Positions 43,907-52,358 of a stretch of 64,000 nucleotides of DNA are shown in pieces. Position numbers and translations under genes: made by a program. Under the pieces are notes generated by a model. It was not told the DNA's origin, ran no database searches, and saw only the letters and a program-made list of their open reading frames with translations. Every line of letters begins with the position of its first letter. Position 1 is the stretch's first letter. The stretch lies in contig JBCDFR010000018.1 in assembly GCA_039177505.1 (NCBI GenBank), positions 5,991-69,990 of the forward strand. Direction: 5' to 3'. This DNA comes from JABSQH01 sp039177505 (lineage in GTDB: Bacteria > Actinomycetota > Acidimicrobiia > Acidimicrobiales > Ilumatobacteraceae).

Positions 43907-45682
43907 TTACTCGATCACGAGGAGCACATCGCCACCGCCGACGGTGTCCCCCGCAGCGACCTTGATCTCCTTGACGGTGCCGTCGGCCTCGGCGTTGATC
44001 TGGTTCTCCATCTTCATCGCTTCGAGCACGAGCAGTCCTTCGCCCGATGTGACCGCTTGGCCCTCTTCGACGAGGATTTTGACGATCGTGCCCTGCATCG
44101 GGGCCTCGACCGCGCCACTGCTGCTGCCTCCGCCGCTGCCGCTCGACCGTTCCCTGCGGGCCGACTTCTTCGGCGCGCCTGGGCCTGCGGCGACGACCGC
44201 GCTCGCTTCGGGCACCCACATCGACACCTCGAAGCGTTTGCCGTTGACCTCGACGGTCGTGGTTCGCTGCACACGCGGCTCTTCGTCGTCGCTCGATGGG
44301 GCCTCGTCGGTGCCGGTCGCCCCACCCAGACCGGTGAGGTCGAGCGTCTGCTCGACCCACTTGGTCGAGTGCTCGACAGCAACAAAGTCCGGATGCTTGA
44401 GAATGGCCAGGTCAGCCGGGATCGTCGTGGCGACACCATCGACGACGAGCTCTTCGAGTGCGCAAATGGCACGGCGGATGGCCACCTCGCGGTCGCGGCC
44501 CCACACCACGAGCTTGCCGACGAGGTTGTCGTAGAACTGACTGATCGAGTCGCCGGAGTAGTACCCGGTGTCGAAGCGCACGCCGAAGCCGTCGGGTGCA
44601 CTCAACTTGGTGATCTCGCCGGGCGATGGCAGGAACTTGCCCTCCGCGACGTCTTCAGCGTTGATCCGAATCTCGATCGCGTGGCCGCGTCGGCGCGCCG
44701 AGACCTCCTCTTGTGTCATCGGAAGCGCTTCACCCGAGGCGACCCGGATCTGCCATTCGACGAGGTCGATGTCGGTGATCATCTCGCTCACCGGGTGCTC
44801 GACCTGGAGGCGGGTGTTCATCTCCAGGAAGAAGAACTCCCCGTCCTGGTAGATGAACTCGACGGTTCCCGCGCCGTAGTAGCCGACCGCCTTGGCGGCG
44901 TTGACCGCCGCCTCGCCCATCGCGTCTTCGACCGCGTCGGGGAGTGCTGGCGCCGGTGCCTCCTCGACGAGCTTCTGGTGACGGCGCTGCGCCGAGCAAT
45001 CGCGGGTCGAGATCCATACGCAATTGCCCTGTTTGTCGCCGACGAGCTGCACCTCGACGTGTCGCGGCCACGTGAGATACCGCTCGACGTACACCTCGTC
45101 GCGACCGAAAAATGCCTTCGCCTCACGCTGGGCGCTGGCCATTGCTTCGTCGACTTCGTCGGCCGACTGCACGACCTTCATCCCGCGTCCGCCGCCGCCA
45201 TAGGCGGCCTTGATCGCCACCGGCCATCCTGACTCGTTACCGAAGTTGCGGATGTCGTCGGGGCCCTGCGCGAACTCAGTGGTGCCGGGAACCACCGGGA
45301 CGTCGCCGCGCAGCGCGGCGAGTCGGCTCGACACCTTGTCGGACATCTCGTCCATCGCCTCGGGCGGCGGGCCGATGAATTCCACGCCGATCTCGGCAAC
45401 GGCGCGTGCGAAGTCGGCGTTCTCACTGAAGAACCCGTATCCGGGGTGGACACCATCGGCGCCGCTCTTTTCGATCGCGTCGATGATGGCGTCGCTGTTG
45501 ATGTAACTCTCCGCCGCCGTTTGTCCGCCGAGGGCGTAGGCCTCATCGGCAAGCCGGACGTGGAGCGCATCACGGTCGAAGTCGGAATAGACCGCCACCG
45601 TCTGGAGGCCCATTTCACGAGCAGCGCGGATGACGCGGACGGCGATCTCGCCCCGGTTGGCGATCAGGATCTTCTGCAGCAC
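43907..45682 (-). CDS. Acyl-CoA carboxylase alpha subunit (biotin carboxylase + BCCP)
   Basis: A 591-residue alpha chain that carboxylates biotin for acetyl-/propionyl-type acyl-CoA carboxylases. Seen: LQKILIANRGEIAVRVIRAA, GVHPGYGFFSENADFA, the ATP loop AIKAAYGGGGRGMKV, RDCSAQRRHQKLVEEAPAP, EMNTRLQVEHPVSEMI, then a linker rich in Gly/Ser. The BCCP domain carries the biotinyl-Lys motif EAMKMEN (near 557). Length and layout match actinobacterial AccA-type subunits (AccA3-like). The GTG start at 45682 is 19 nt from the divergent biotin ligase. No beta subunit is adjacent. Confidence 0.93.
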   Translation of the reverse strand: MLQKILIANRGEIAVRVIRAAREMGLQTVAVYSDFDRDALHVRLADEAYALGGQTAAESYINSDAIIDAIEKSGADGVHPGYGFFSENADFARAVAEIGVEFIGPPPEAMDEMSDKVSSRLAALRGDVPVVPGTTEFAQGPDDIRNFGNESGWPVAIKAAYGGGGRGMKVVQSADEVDEAMASAQREAKAFFGRDEVYVERYLTWPRHVEVQLVGDKQGNCVWISTRDCSAQRRHQKLVEEAPAPALPDAVEDAMGEAAVNAAKAVGYYGAGTVEFIYQDGEFFFLEMNTRLQVEHPVSEMITDIDLVEWQIRVASGEALPMTQEEVSARRRGHAIEIRINAEDVAEGKFLPSPGEITKLSAPDGFGVRFDTGYYSGDSISQFYDNLVGKLVVWGRDREVAIRRAICALEELVVDGVATTIPADLAILKHPDFVAVEHSTKWVEQTLDLTGLGGATGTDEAPSSDDEEPRVQRTTTVEVNGKRFEVSMWVPEASAVVAAGPGAPKKSARRERSSGSGGGSSSGAVEAPMQGTIVKILVEEGQAVTSGEGLLVLEAMKMENQINAEADGTVKEIKVAAGDTVGGGDVLLVIE

Positions 45683-45701
45683 GGCTGCCAATGTAGGTGC
45701 C

Positions 45702-46445
45702 GTGGCGCCGACCGCGAACATCTTCCGACGTTGGGACGTGCGCCAGTGGCCGGCTGGTTGGACCGTCTGCCACGTCGACGAGACCGGCAGCACCAATACC
45801 GATGTGCTCGCGGCGCTCGATGCCGGAGCGATCGACGACCGGACCGTCCTCGCCGCCGGGTTCCAGACCGCTGGGCGAGGACGGCTTGATCGGCGGTGGG
45901 AGGCACCCGCCGGGTCCAACCTGTTGGTCACGCTCGGGTTCGCAGCCGAGGTGCCGCCAGTGCACCCGACCCAGCGAATGGGACTTGCCGGGCTCGCGGC
46001 GAGTCGCCAGCACTCCGACCTCGACGTTGCGTTGAAATGGCCGAACGATCTGGTGGTCCGCACCGTCGGCGGGCCCGACGCCAAGCTGGCCGGCGTGTTG
46101 GCCCAACGCAGCGCCCTCGGCTCGGTGGCCGTGGGAATCGGACTCAACGTTCGCTGGGCGCCTGCAGGCGGGGCGCATTTGGGCCACGATGCCGATCCGG
46201 CCGACGTGCTCGCGTCATTGCTCGCGGCGTTCGACGAATTGCCGAGCGGAGCGGCGTTCTGGGAGCGCTACCGGGCCGATCTGGCGACCCTCGGCCGGGA
46301 GGTCCGTGTGGAGCTGCCCGATGGCGTCGCTGTCGAGGGAACGGCGGTGGATGTCGACGACGACGGTCGAATTCTCGTGAACCTCGACGGGAGCGTGCGT
46401 GCCTTCGACGTCGCCGACATCGTTCACCTGCGCGGCACCGACTGA
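45702..46445 (+). CDS. birA: Biotin-[acyl-CoA carboxylase] ligase
   Basis: A 247-residue biotin protein ligase that attaches biotin to the BCCP lysine via biotinyl-AMP. Seen: HVDETGSTNTDVLAALDAG, then AGFQTAGRGRLDRRWEAPAGSN in two parts (biotinyl-AMP-binding GRGR-like loop), VALKWPNDLVV, KLAGVLAQ and AVGIGLNVRW, with a small C-terminal SH3-like domain. It has no N-terminal DNA-binding domain, so it is not a repressor. It is divergent from the carboxylase alpha gene, its expected substrate. The start is GTG at 45702. Confidence 0.92.
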   Translation: MAPTANIFRRWDVRQWPAGWTVCHVDETGSTNTDVLAALDAGAIDDRTVLAAGFQTAGRGRLDRRWEAPAGSNLLVTLGFAAEVPPVHPTQRMGLAGLAASRQHSDLDVALKWPNDLVVRTVGGPDAKLAGVLAQRSALGSVAVGIGLNVRWAPAGGAHLGHDADPADVLASLLAAFDELPSGAAFWERYRADLATLGREVRVELPDGVAVEGTAVDVDDDGRILVNLDGSVRAFDVADIVHLRGTD

Positions 46446-46481
46446 GGCGGTGCGCCCGTCGCCGGTGTGACAGGGCACACG

Positions 46482-46535
46482 CGCTACGGCGTCGCTCTGC
46501 CACCAAATGCACCGAGTACCGCAGTAGCGTTTTTT
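46482..46535 (+). terminator. Possible long-loop terminator after birA
   Basis: CGCTAC (46482-46487) and GTAGCG (46524-46529) pair around a 36-nt loop and are followed directly by six T residues (46530-46535), unusual here. The same TAGCGT (46525-46530) is also a TAnnnT -10-like box 9 nt before the LCP-gene ATG, so the sequence may serve either role. Confidence 0.35.
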
Positions 46536-46539
46536 CTCA

Positions 46540-47529
46540 ATGCCCCTCGCCCGTCGTTCGTCCGCGCCGTTGGCGCTGCTGCTGGCCGTGATCGTCGGCA
46601 GCGTCGGCGCGCTCGGCGTGATTCGTGCGGCGAATGCGCGTACCACCAACGTCGAGCGCATCGACGGCCTGGAGCTCGTGCTCGAGGCGCAGGATGGCCC
46701 TGCGGTCAACTATCTGCTGGTCGGATCCGACTCGCGTGAGAACGCCGACCCGAACAGCCCCGATTTTGGTGGGATCGGCGACGAGAGTGTCGTGCAGGGT
46801 CGGCGCAGCGACACGATCATGATTCTCCGTCAGGAAGAGGACGGAGACGGCGCGTCGTTGGTCAGCCTGCCGCGCGACCTCTGGGTCGAAATCGCCGGCA
46901 AGGGCACCCAGAACCGGATCAACTCGGCCTACAACGACGGTATCGACGTGCTCGCAGCGACGATCACCGAGAACTTCGGCATCCCGATCAATCATGTCGT
47001 CGATGTCGATTTCGAAGGCTTCAAGGAGATCGTCGATGCAGTCGGCGGCACCGAGGTGTGTTTCGAGTACGCCACCCGTGACGACAACACCGGGCTCGAG
47101 CAGGACCCGGGTTGTCACACGCTGAACGGCGTCGAATCGTTGCAATACACCCGCAGCCGCTACTTCGAGGAGTTCCGCGACGGTGACTGGCGCACCGACC
47201 CGACAGCTGACCTCGGGCGTATCGAGCGCCAACAAGGGTTCATCACATCCACCGCCAATCGGGCGCTCACCGCGGTGCAATCCGACCCGTTCGCCGCCGG
47301 ACGCATCCTCGATGCCAGCACCGCAGCGGTACGGATGGACCCCGGGCTCGACCCGATTGCCGCCGCGGGCACGCTGCGCAAGGCCTTCGGCGCCGGTCTG
47401 AACACATACCAACTGCCCGTGACGGGCAGGACGGTCGCCGGGAACGCCGTGCTTGATCTGGCCGAGGGTTCCGAGGCGATCCTCGACTACTTCCGCGGAA
47501 TCGGCCCGCGGCCACCGGTCGAGTCGTAA
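46540..47529 (+). CDS. LytR-CpsA-Psr (LCP) family cell-wall polymer ligase
   Basis: A 329-residue membrane-anchored LCP protein. These transfer undecaprenyl-linked glycopolymers to peptidoglycan or arabinogalactan on the outer face. Seen: one N-terminal membrane helix (APLALLLAVIVGSVGALGVI), then YLLVGSDSRENAD, RRSDTIMILRQ with the phosphate-binding Arg/Asp, SLPRDLWVEIAGKGTQNRIN, GFKEIVDAVGGTEVCFEY, LQYTRSRYFEEF and LGRIERQQGFI. All pyrophosphate-lipid contacts look present. It starts the rhamnose operon; rmlA begins 12 nt later. Confidence 0.92.
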   Translation: MPLARRSSAPLALLLAVIVGSVGALGVIRAANARTTNVERIDGLELVLEAQDGPAVNYLLVGSDSRENADPNSPDFGGIGDESVVQGRRSDTIMILRQEEDGDGASLVSLPRDLWVEIAGKGTQNRINSAYNDGIDVLAATITENFGIPINHVVDVDFEGFKEIVDAVGGTEVCFEYATRDDNTGLEQDPGCHTLNGVESLQYTRSRYFEEFRDGDWRTDPTADLGRIERQQGFITSTANRALTAVQSDPFAAGRILDASTAAVRMDPGLDPIAAAGTLRKAFGAGLNTYQLPVTGRTVAGNAVLDLAEGSEAILDYFRGIGPRPPVES

Positions 47530-47541
47530 GCTCCCGCGGCG

Positions 47542-48621
47542 ATGAAAGCGTTGATTCTGGCCGGAGGTGCGGGCACGCGCCTGCGGCCCATCACCCACAC
47601 GCGAGCCAAGCAGCTCGTCCCGGTGGCCAACACACCGATCCTGTTCTACGGCATCGAGGCGATGGTCGAGGCCGGCATCAAGGAGCTCGGGGTCATTGTT
47701 GGCGACACGCGCGATGAGGTGATGGCAGCACTCGGCGACGGTGCACAGTTCGGGGCGACGATCACGTACATACCGCAGGACGAGCCGTTGGGCTTGGCCC
47801 ACTGCGTGCTGATCGCCCGCGACTTTCTCGGCGACGACGACTTCGTCATGTACCTCGGCGACAACTTGCTCGAGCAGGATCTCGCGGCCTTCGTCGACGC
47901 GTTCGAGGCGGCGCGGCTCACCGATGCGCCACCGTCGGCGCAAATCTTGTTGAAGCAAGTGCCCGATCCGCATCGCTTCGGAATCGCCAAGCTGGACGTC
48001 GAGGGTCACGTCGAGCATCTGGTCGAGAAGCCGGCCGACCCGCCATCGGACCTGGCGTTGGTCGGCGTGTACTTGTTCGACCCGAGCATCCACGAAGCGG
48101 TGGCCGCGATCGAGCCATCCGGTCGCGGTGAATTGGAGATCACCGATGCCATTCAGTGGTTGATCGACGCCGGGCACCGCGTGCGTACCGAGGTCCTCAC
48201 CGGCTGGTGGATCGACACGGGCAAACTGACGCCGCTGCTCGAGGCCAACCGCTTGATCCTGGAGCGGATCGACACCGACATCTCCGGTGCGGTCGATGAG
48301 GCATCGACGATCGACGGACGGGTGGTGATCGCCGAGGGGGCAGCAGTAGTCAACTCGACCATCCGGGGGCCCGTGGCCATCGGCGCCGGCACCCGTATCA
48401 CCGACAGCTTCATCGGGCCGTTCACCGCGATCGGGTCCGGGTGTGAGGTCACCCACTCAGAGGTCGAACACTCGGTGGTGATGGACGACAGCCAGATCGT
48501 CGACATCCCGCGCTTGGAAGACTCGCTGATCGGAACGGACGCGACGGTGACTCGGTCGAGACGCAAGCCTCGGGCGGTCCGGTTGATGGTCGGCGACCAC
48601 TGCCAGATCGACGTCGAGTGA
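47542..48621 (+). CDS. rmlA: Glucose-1-phosphate thymidylyltransferase, long form
   Basis: A 359-residue nucleotidyltransferase making dTDP-glucose from dTTP and glucose-1-phosphate. Seen: ALILAGGAGTRLRPITHTRA, KQLVPVANTPILFYGIEAM, DEPLGLAHCVLIARDFLGDD, GDNLLEQDL, VEKPADPPSDLALVGVYLFD and TGWWIDTGKLTPLLEANRL. A C-terminal left-handed beta-helix (about 250-355, hexapeptide-like) makes it the StrD-type long form rather than the 290-residue RmlA. The last base of its stop is the first base of the rmlC ATG. Confidence 0.92.
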   Translation: MKALILAGGAGTRLRPITHTRAKQLVPVANTPILFYGIEAMVEAGIKELGVIVGDTRDEVMAALGDGAQFGATITYIPQDEPLGLAHCVLIARDFLGDDDFVMYLGDNLLEQDLAAFVDAFEAARLTDAPPSAQILLKQVPDPHRFGIAKLDVEGHVEHLVEKPADPPSDLALVGVYLFDPSIHEAVAAIEPSGRGELEITDAIQWLIDAGHRVRTEVLTGWWIDTGKLTPLLEANRLILERIDTDISGAVDEASTIDGRVVIAEGAAVVNSTIRGPVAIGAGTRITDSFIGPFTAIGSGCEVTHSEVEHSVVMDDSQIVDIPRLEDSLIGTDATVTRSRRKPRAVRLMVGDHCQIDVE

Positions 48622-49196
48622 TGGCGACCGAGATCGTCGATTTCCGGGTCCAGTCGGGCGCCCTCGATGGACTGGTTGTCATCGAGCTCAAGCGGGCCTC
48701 CGACGAGCGCGGGAGCGTTCGCGAGCTGTTCCGCCGGTCGGCGTTCGAGCAAGCCGGGATCACGCTCGCGCCGTTCGATCAGATCAACATCACCGAGTCC
48801 CGCCGGGGCGCGGTGCGCGGCATGCACGCAGAATCGATGACCAAGCTCGTCAGCGTCGCCGCCGGCGAAGTGTTCGCCGCGTTCGTCGACCTGCGTGACG
48901 ACTCTCCGACGCGTGGTGCGGTTACCACGGTGGAGATTCGGCCGGGTGTGCAGGTGCTCGTACCGTCCGGCGTGGGCAATGGCTTCCAGACCGTCACCGA
49001 GGTGTCGCAGTACGTGTATTGCTTCGATCGGGAGTGGTCGCCCGGCATGCCCGGTCGGTCCGTGACCCCGCTGGACCCAGCGCTCGGCGTCGACTGGCCG
49101 ATCTCGATCGATCCCACAGACCGCGCGCTCGTGTCGGCCAAGGATGTGGCCGCACCGCTCCTGCGTGATGTCATCGTGGCCGAGGCACCGTCGTGA
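48621..49196 (+). CDS. rmlC: dTDP-4-dehydrorhamnose 3,5-epimerase-like protein
   Basis: A 191-residue RmlC-type cupin epimerase. Seen: GLVVIELKRASDERGSVREL, then QINITESRRGAVRGMHAES with the active-site His of the RGxH motif, VSVAAGEVFAAFVDLRDDS, and VLVPSGVGNGFQTVTEVSQY, which matches the usual P.G.AHGF segment except that AH is GN. YCFDREWSPG follows. Family length is about 180-200. The loss of the second His next to GF deserves attention, but pathway context makes an epimerase role likely. It overlaps rmlB by four bases (GTGA). Confidence 0.85.
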   Translation: MATEIVDFRVQSGALDGLVVIELKRASDERGSVRELFRRSAFEQAGITLAPFDQINITESRRGAVRGMHAESMTKLVSVAAGEVFAAFVDLRDDSPTRGAVTTVEIRPGVQVLVPSGVGNGFQTVTEVSQYVYCFDREWSPGMPGRSVTPLDPALGVDWPISIDPTDRALVSAKDVAAPLLRDVIVAEAPS

Positions 49197-50155
49197 AGCT
49201 GTTCGTCACCGGCGCGGCCGGTTTCATTGGATCGAACTACGTGCGCCACGTCCTCGCCGCCACCGACCACGAGATCACCATCTACGATGCGCTCACCTAC
49301 GCCGGCAACTTGGCCAGTATCCGCGACGTGCTCGATGACACCCGCACCGACTTCGTTCACGCCGACATCTGTGATCACGACGACGTCGCCAGCGCGATGG
49401 ACGGGCACGACGCCGTCGTGCACTTCGCAGCCGAGAGCCACGTCGATCGATCGATCGCAGACGGCTCGGCGTTCGTGCGCACGAACTGCATCGGTACCAA
49501 CGTGTTGTGCGATGTGGCCAACACCGTCGGTGTCGGTCGATTCCTGCACATCTCCACCGATGAGGTGTACGGCTCTGTTGAAGACGGCTCGTCGCTCGAG
49601 ACCGACCCCCTCGCGCCGCGCTCGCCGTATTCCGCGTCGAAGGCCGGGTCCGATCTGATCGCGCTGTCGTACCACTCCACCTATGGGCTGCCGGTCATCG
49701 TCACCCGCTGCACCAACAACTACGGGCCCTATCAGTTCCCCGAGAAGGTGATTCCACTGTTCACCACGAATCTGCTCGACGGTGAGCAGGTGCCGTTGTA
49801 CGGCGACGGTATGAACGTGCGCGACTGGATCCATGTCGAGGATCACAACATCGCCGCCCAGCTCGTGCTGGAGACGGGCACCCCGGGCGAGATCTACAAC
49901 ATCGGCGCCGGCAACGAACTCCCGAACGTCGAGCTGACAAAGCGACTGCTCGATCTCACCGGACGCGACGAGTCGTTCATCCGTCCCGTCGAGGATCGTC
50001 TCGGTCACGACCGCCGCTACTCGGTCGACATCACCAAGATCACTGAGCTCGGTTGGCGTCTGTCGCGCAGCTTCGAGGACTCTCTTGCCGCCACTGTCGG
50101 CTGGTACCGCGACCACCGCGACTGGTGGGAGCCGCTCAAGCACACACAGCAATGA
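49193..50155 (+). CDS. rmlB: dTDP-glucose 4,6-dehydratase
   Basis: A 320-residue extended SDR that converts dTDP-glucose to the 4-keto-6-deoxy sugar. Seen: FVTGAAGFIGSNYVRHVLAA (NAD), AAESHVDRSIADGSAFVRTN, the catalytic HISTDEVYGSVED with Thr-Asp-Glu, YSASKAGSDLIALSYH with Tyr/Lys, and RCTNNYGPYQFPEKVIPLF. The dehydratase-specific Asp-Glu pair is present. The start is GTG, overlapping rmlC, and the stop overlaps rmlD (ATGA), so translation is coupled through the four rml genes. Confidence 0.94.
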   Translation: MKLFVTGAAGFIGSNYVRHVLAATDHEITIYDALTYAGNLASIRDVLDDTRTDFVHADICDHDDVASAMDGHDAVVHFAAESHVDRSIADGSAFVRTNCIGTNVLCDVANTVGVGRFLHISTDEVYGSVEDGSSLETDPLAPRSPYSASKAGSDLIALSYHSTYGLPVIVTRCTNNYGPYQFPEKVIPLFTTNLLDGEQVPLYGDGMNVRDWIHVEDHNIAAQLVLETGTPGEIYNIGAGNELPNVELTKRLLDLTGRDESFIRPVEDRLGHDRRYSVDITKITELGWRLSRSFEDSLAATVGWYRDHRDWWEPLKHTQQ

Positions 50156-50997
50156 GGATCCTGGTCACCGGCGGCCAGGGCCAGCTCGGGAGCGACCTCA
50201 CCGCGAGCGCCCGCGCCCGCGGCCACGACGTCGTGGCACTCGATCGGCGCGGCCTCGACATCACCGACGCCGACGCGGTGCGTTCGACCGTCGCCGACGC
50301 GGTGCCCGATGCGATCGTGAACGCCGCCGCGTTCACCGCGGTCGATGCCTGTGAGGCGGCGCCGGACCGCGCCGAAGCGGCGAATGCTCGTGGGGTCGCT
50401 CATCTGCGAACGGCAGCCGACGAGGTCGGTGCGCACCTGGTCACCGTGAGTACCGACTACGTCTTCGACGGCACCCTCGATCGTCCATACCGAGAGGACG
50501 ATGAACCGAACCCGACGTCGGTGTACGGGCAGACCAAACTCCGTGGTGAACGCGCGGCCGGTGCGGATGCGACCGTCGTGCGCACCTCATGGGTGTGCGG
50601 TGAGCACGGCAACAACATGGTCAAGCTGGTCTTGCGGCTCGCCGCAGGCGAGGGCGATCTGGCCTTCGTCGACGACCAGCGCGGCAATCCCAGCTTCACC
50701 TCCGATCTTGCTCCGGCGCTCATCACGTTGGCCGAGACGGCACCGGGAGGCATCGTCCACCTGACGAACGCACGTGCCGTGTCGTGGTACGAGTTCGTGC
50801 GCGAGATCCTCGAGGCGTCCGGGCATCATCCCGATCGCGTGCGCCCGATCGCCACTGCCGAACTCGACCCTCCCCGTCCAGCGCCGCGACCGGCGAACAG
50901 CGTCTTGGCCAACGATCGCTGGATAGAGCTCGGACACGTGCCGCTTCGTGATCATCGCGAGCCCCTCGCGGAACTGATCACCAAGCTGCAGTCGTGA
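50152..50997 (+). CDS. rmlD: dTDP-4-dehydrorhamnose reductase
   Basis: A 281-residue SDR that completes dTDP-L-rhamnose. Seen: ILVTGGQGQLGSDLTASARA, NAAAFTAVDACEAAPDRAEA, VSTDYVFDGTLDRPYREDD, VYGQTKLRGERA (Tyr/Lys) and RTSWVCGEHGNNMVKLVLRL, all diagnostic of RmlD. It is the last gene of the LCP-rmlACBD unit. Two palindromic elements follow before a convergent gene. Confidence 0.94.
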   Translation: MRILVTGGQGQLGSDLTASARARGHDVVALDRRGLDITDADAVRSTVADAVPDAIVNAAAFTAVDACEAAPDRAEAANARGVAHLRTAADEVGAHLVTVSTDYVFDGTLDRPYREDDEPNPTSVYGQTKLRGERAAGADATVVRTSWVCGEHGNNMVKLVLRLAAGEGDLAFVDDQRGNPSFTSDLAPALITLAETAPGGIVHLTNARAVSWYEFVREILEASGHHPDRVRPIATAELDPPRPAPRPANSVLANDRWIELGHVPLRDHREPLAELITKLQS

Positions 50998-51003
50998 TGT
51001 AGA

Positions 51004-51032
51004 CGACAGTTGGTGCCAGGCACCAGATGTCG
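51004..51032. repeat. Imperfect palindromic repeat, copy 1
   Basis: CGACA..TGGTGCC / GGCACCA..TGTCG with one 2-nt mismatch block around a central A. It shares its left arm with the perfect palindrome 60 nt downstream. It lies 6 nt after the rmlD stop. Confidence 0.75.
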
Positions 51033-51063
51033 CATGTCGCGAACGGCGATGACCCTCCCGCGC

Positions 51064-51096
51064 CACGACAGTTGGTGCCTGGCACCAACTGTCGTG
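51064..51096. repeat. Perfect 33-bp palindrome, copy 2
   Basis: Sixteen-base arms, CACGACAGTTGGTGCC and GGCACCAACTGTCGTG, meet around a single T. It lies 16 nt beyond the stop of the facing acetyltransferase gene, so it probably terminates both convergent transcripts. Confidence 0.85.
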
Positions 51097-51111
51097 CACC
51101 GGCTGTCCTGG

Positions 51112-51750
51112 TTAGAGGCCCAGGAACTCGCGCGCGGTCTCGACGCCGCGTAGCTCGATGTCGTCGCGCCGGATCGTGGAGTGGTGCGCCCGGTCCATCC
51201 GGAATCCGATCATCTCGTCGGCGGCATCGCGGCGCATTGCTCGCCGGCGGCCTTCCTCCCGATAGCCGAGCTTGCGCGTGACGCCGAGCGATGGAGCGTT
51301 GTCGTGCCATGCGCCGGTGGTGGCGAATTGCCCATCGAGTCCGACGAAGCCGAGGTGCAGGGCAGCCTGGCGCATCTCGGTGCCGAGCCCAGCACCCTGA
51401 GACTCCCGCGCCAGCCACGAACCGGTCTCGAACTGGCGCAACGTGGGGTAGTGCTCGGCGAATAGGTCACAGAGCCCGACCGGAGTGTTCCCGACCAGCA
51501 CGGCGAACTGCAGTCGCCAGTGGTCAGCGCGTGTCGACGCACGACACGTCCAGAAGAACCGCAAGGCCTCGTGATAGAGCTCTGGCGCCGGGACGTCCGT
51601 AAACGGTACGGAGAACGGCATGAACGAAGGATCGTGGATGTCGGCGATCAGGGGCACGATGGCGAGCGCCAACTCGTCGTCGAGGTAGCGCAGTTCGAGG
51701 CGCGGCGTGACCACGCCGAGCTCGAACAGCGGCCAATGGGCATGTCGCAT
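51112..51750 (-). CDS. GNAT-family N-acetyltransferase (RimJ/RimL-like)
   Basis: A 212-residue GNAT of the acetyltransf_3 type. Seen: VTPRLELRYLDDELALAIVP, FAVLVGNTPVGLCDLFAEHY, GSWLARESQGAGLGTEMRQA with the acetyl-CoA pyrophosphate loop (Q-x-x-G-x-G), DNAPSLGVTRKLGYREEGRR. Such proteins acetylate ribosomal N-termini or small amines; the substrate is unknown. The ATG at 51750 was chosen, with an ATG or other start 30 bases upstream possible. It is divergent from the Mug gene. Confidence 0.85.
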   Translation of the reverse strand: MRHAHWPLFELGVVTPRLELRYLDDELALAIVPLIADIHDPSFMPFSVPFTDVPAPELYHEALRFFWTCRASTRADHWRLQFAVLVGNTPVGLCDLFAEHYPTLRQFETGSWLARESQGAGLGTEMRQAALHLGFVGLDGQFATTGAWHDNAPSLGVTRKLGYREEGRRRAMRRDAADEMIGFRMDRAHHSTIRRDDIELRGVETAREFLGL

Positions 51751-51786
51751 TTCTCCAGTCTCACCTTCGTGCGAGAGCATCGAGCG

Positions 51787-52353
51787 ATGGGTTTCACTCG
51801 CGCCGAACTCGAGGCGTTCGCTGGCGCGACCGTCCCTGACCTGATCGGGCCAGAAGTGCGGTTGTTGTTCGTCGGCATCAATCCCGGACTATGGACGGCG
51901 GCGACGCAGACACACTTTGCCCATCCCGGAAACCGCTTCTATCCAGCATTGCTCCGAGCCGGGATCATCGAGCGCAAGATCGATCGAGGAACGGGAATGA
52001 CCGAAGACGATCGGCAGCACCTGATCGATCGCGGGATCGGCATCACGAACCTCGTCGAACGGGCTACCGTCAAGGCGTCGGATCTGGGTCCGATCGAGCT
52101 GCGCGAGGGAGGTTCGCGCCTGCTCCGCACGATCGAGGAGCATCGTCCCGCAGTGGTCGCCGTTGCAGGTATCACCGCATACCGCAGCGCCTTTCGTCTG
52201 CCCAAGGCGGTCGCCGGAGAACAACGCGACGGGCTGGGTTCGGCGCGCTGTTTTGTCGTCCCGAATCCCAGCGGGCTCAACGCCCACGAGACCACCGAGT
52301 CACTCGCTGCTGCGTACGCCGTGCCGGCGCAGGCCGCGGGCGTGCTCGTCTAG
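51787..52353 (+). CDS. mug: G/U mismatch-specific DNA glycosylase (MUG family)
   Basis: A 188-residue uracil-DNA-glycosylase-superfamily member that removes U or T opposite G. Seen: motif A FVGINPGLWTAATQTHFAHP and GNRFYPALLRAGII, and the loop FVVPNPSGLNAHETTESLAA corresponding to the NPSGxN intercalation motif. GITNLVERAT and AVAGITAYR match the family core. Mug uses Asn in GINPG in place of a catalytic Asp. The start is ATG at 51787. It is convergent with fcl, 5 nt away. Confidence 0.9.
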   Translation: MGFTRAELEAFAGATVPDLIGPEVRLLFVGINPGLWTAATQTHFAHPGNRFYPALLRAGIIERKIDRGTGMTEDDRQHLIDRGIGITNLVERATVKASDLGPIELREGGSRLLRTIEEHRPAVVAVAGITAYRSAFRLPKAVAGEQRDGLGSARCFVVPNPSGLNAHETTESLAAAYAVPAQAAGVLV

Positions 52354-52358
52354 CGCCG

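Noticed and set aside
46537..48456. A 639-codon minus-strand open frame
   Set aside because: It mirrors the LCP and rmlA genes on the plus strand, whose motifs are complete. It is a GC-skewed shadow frame.
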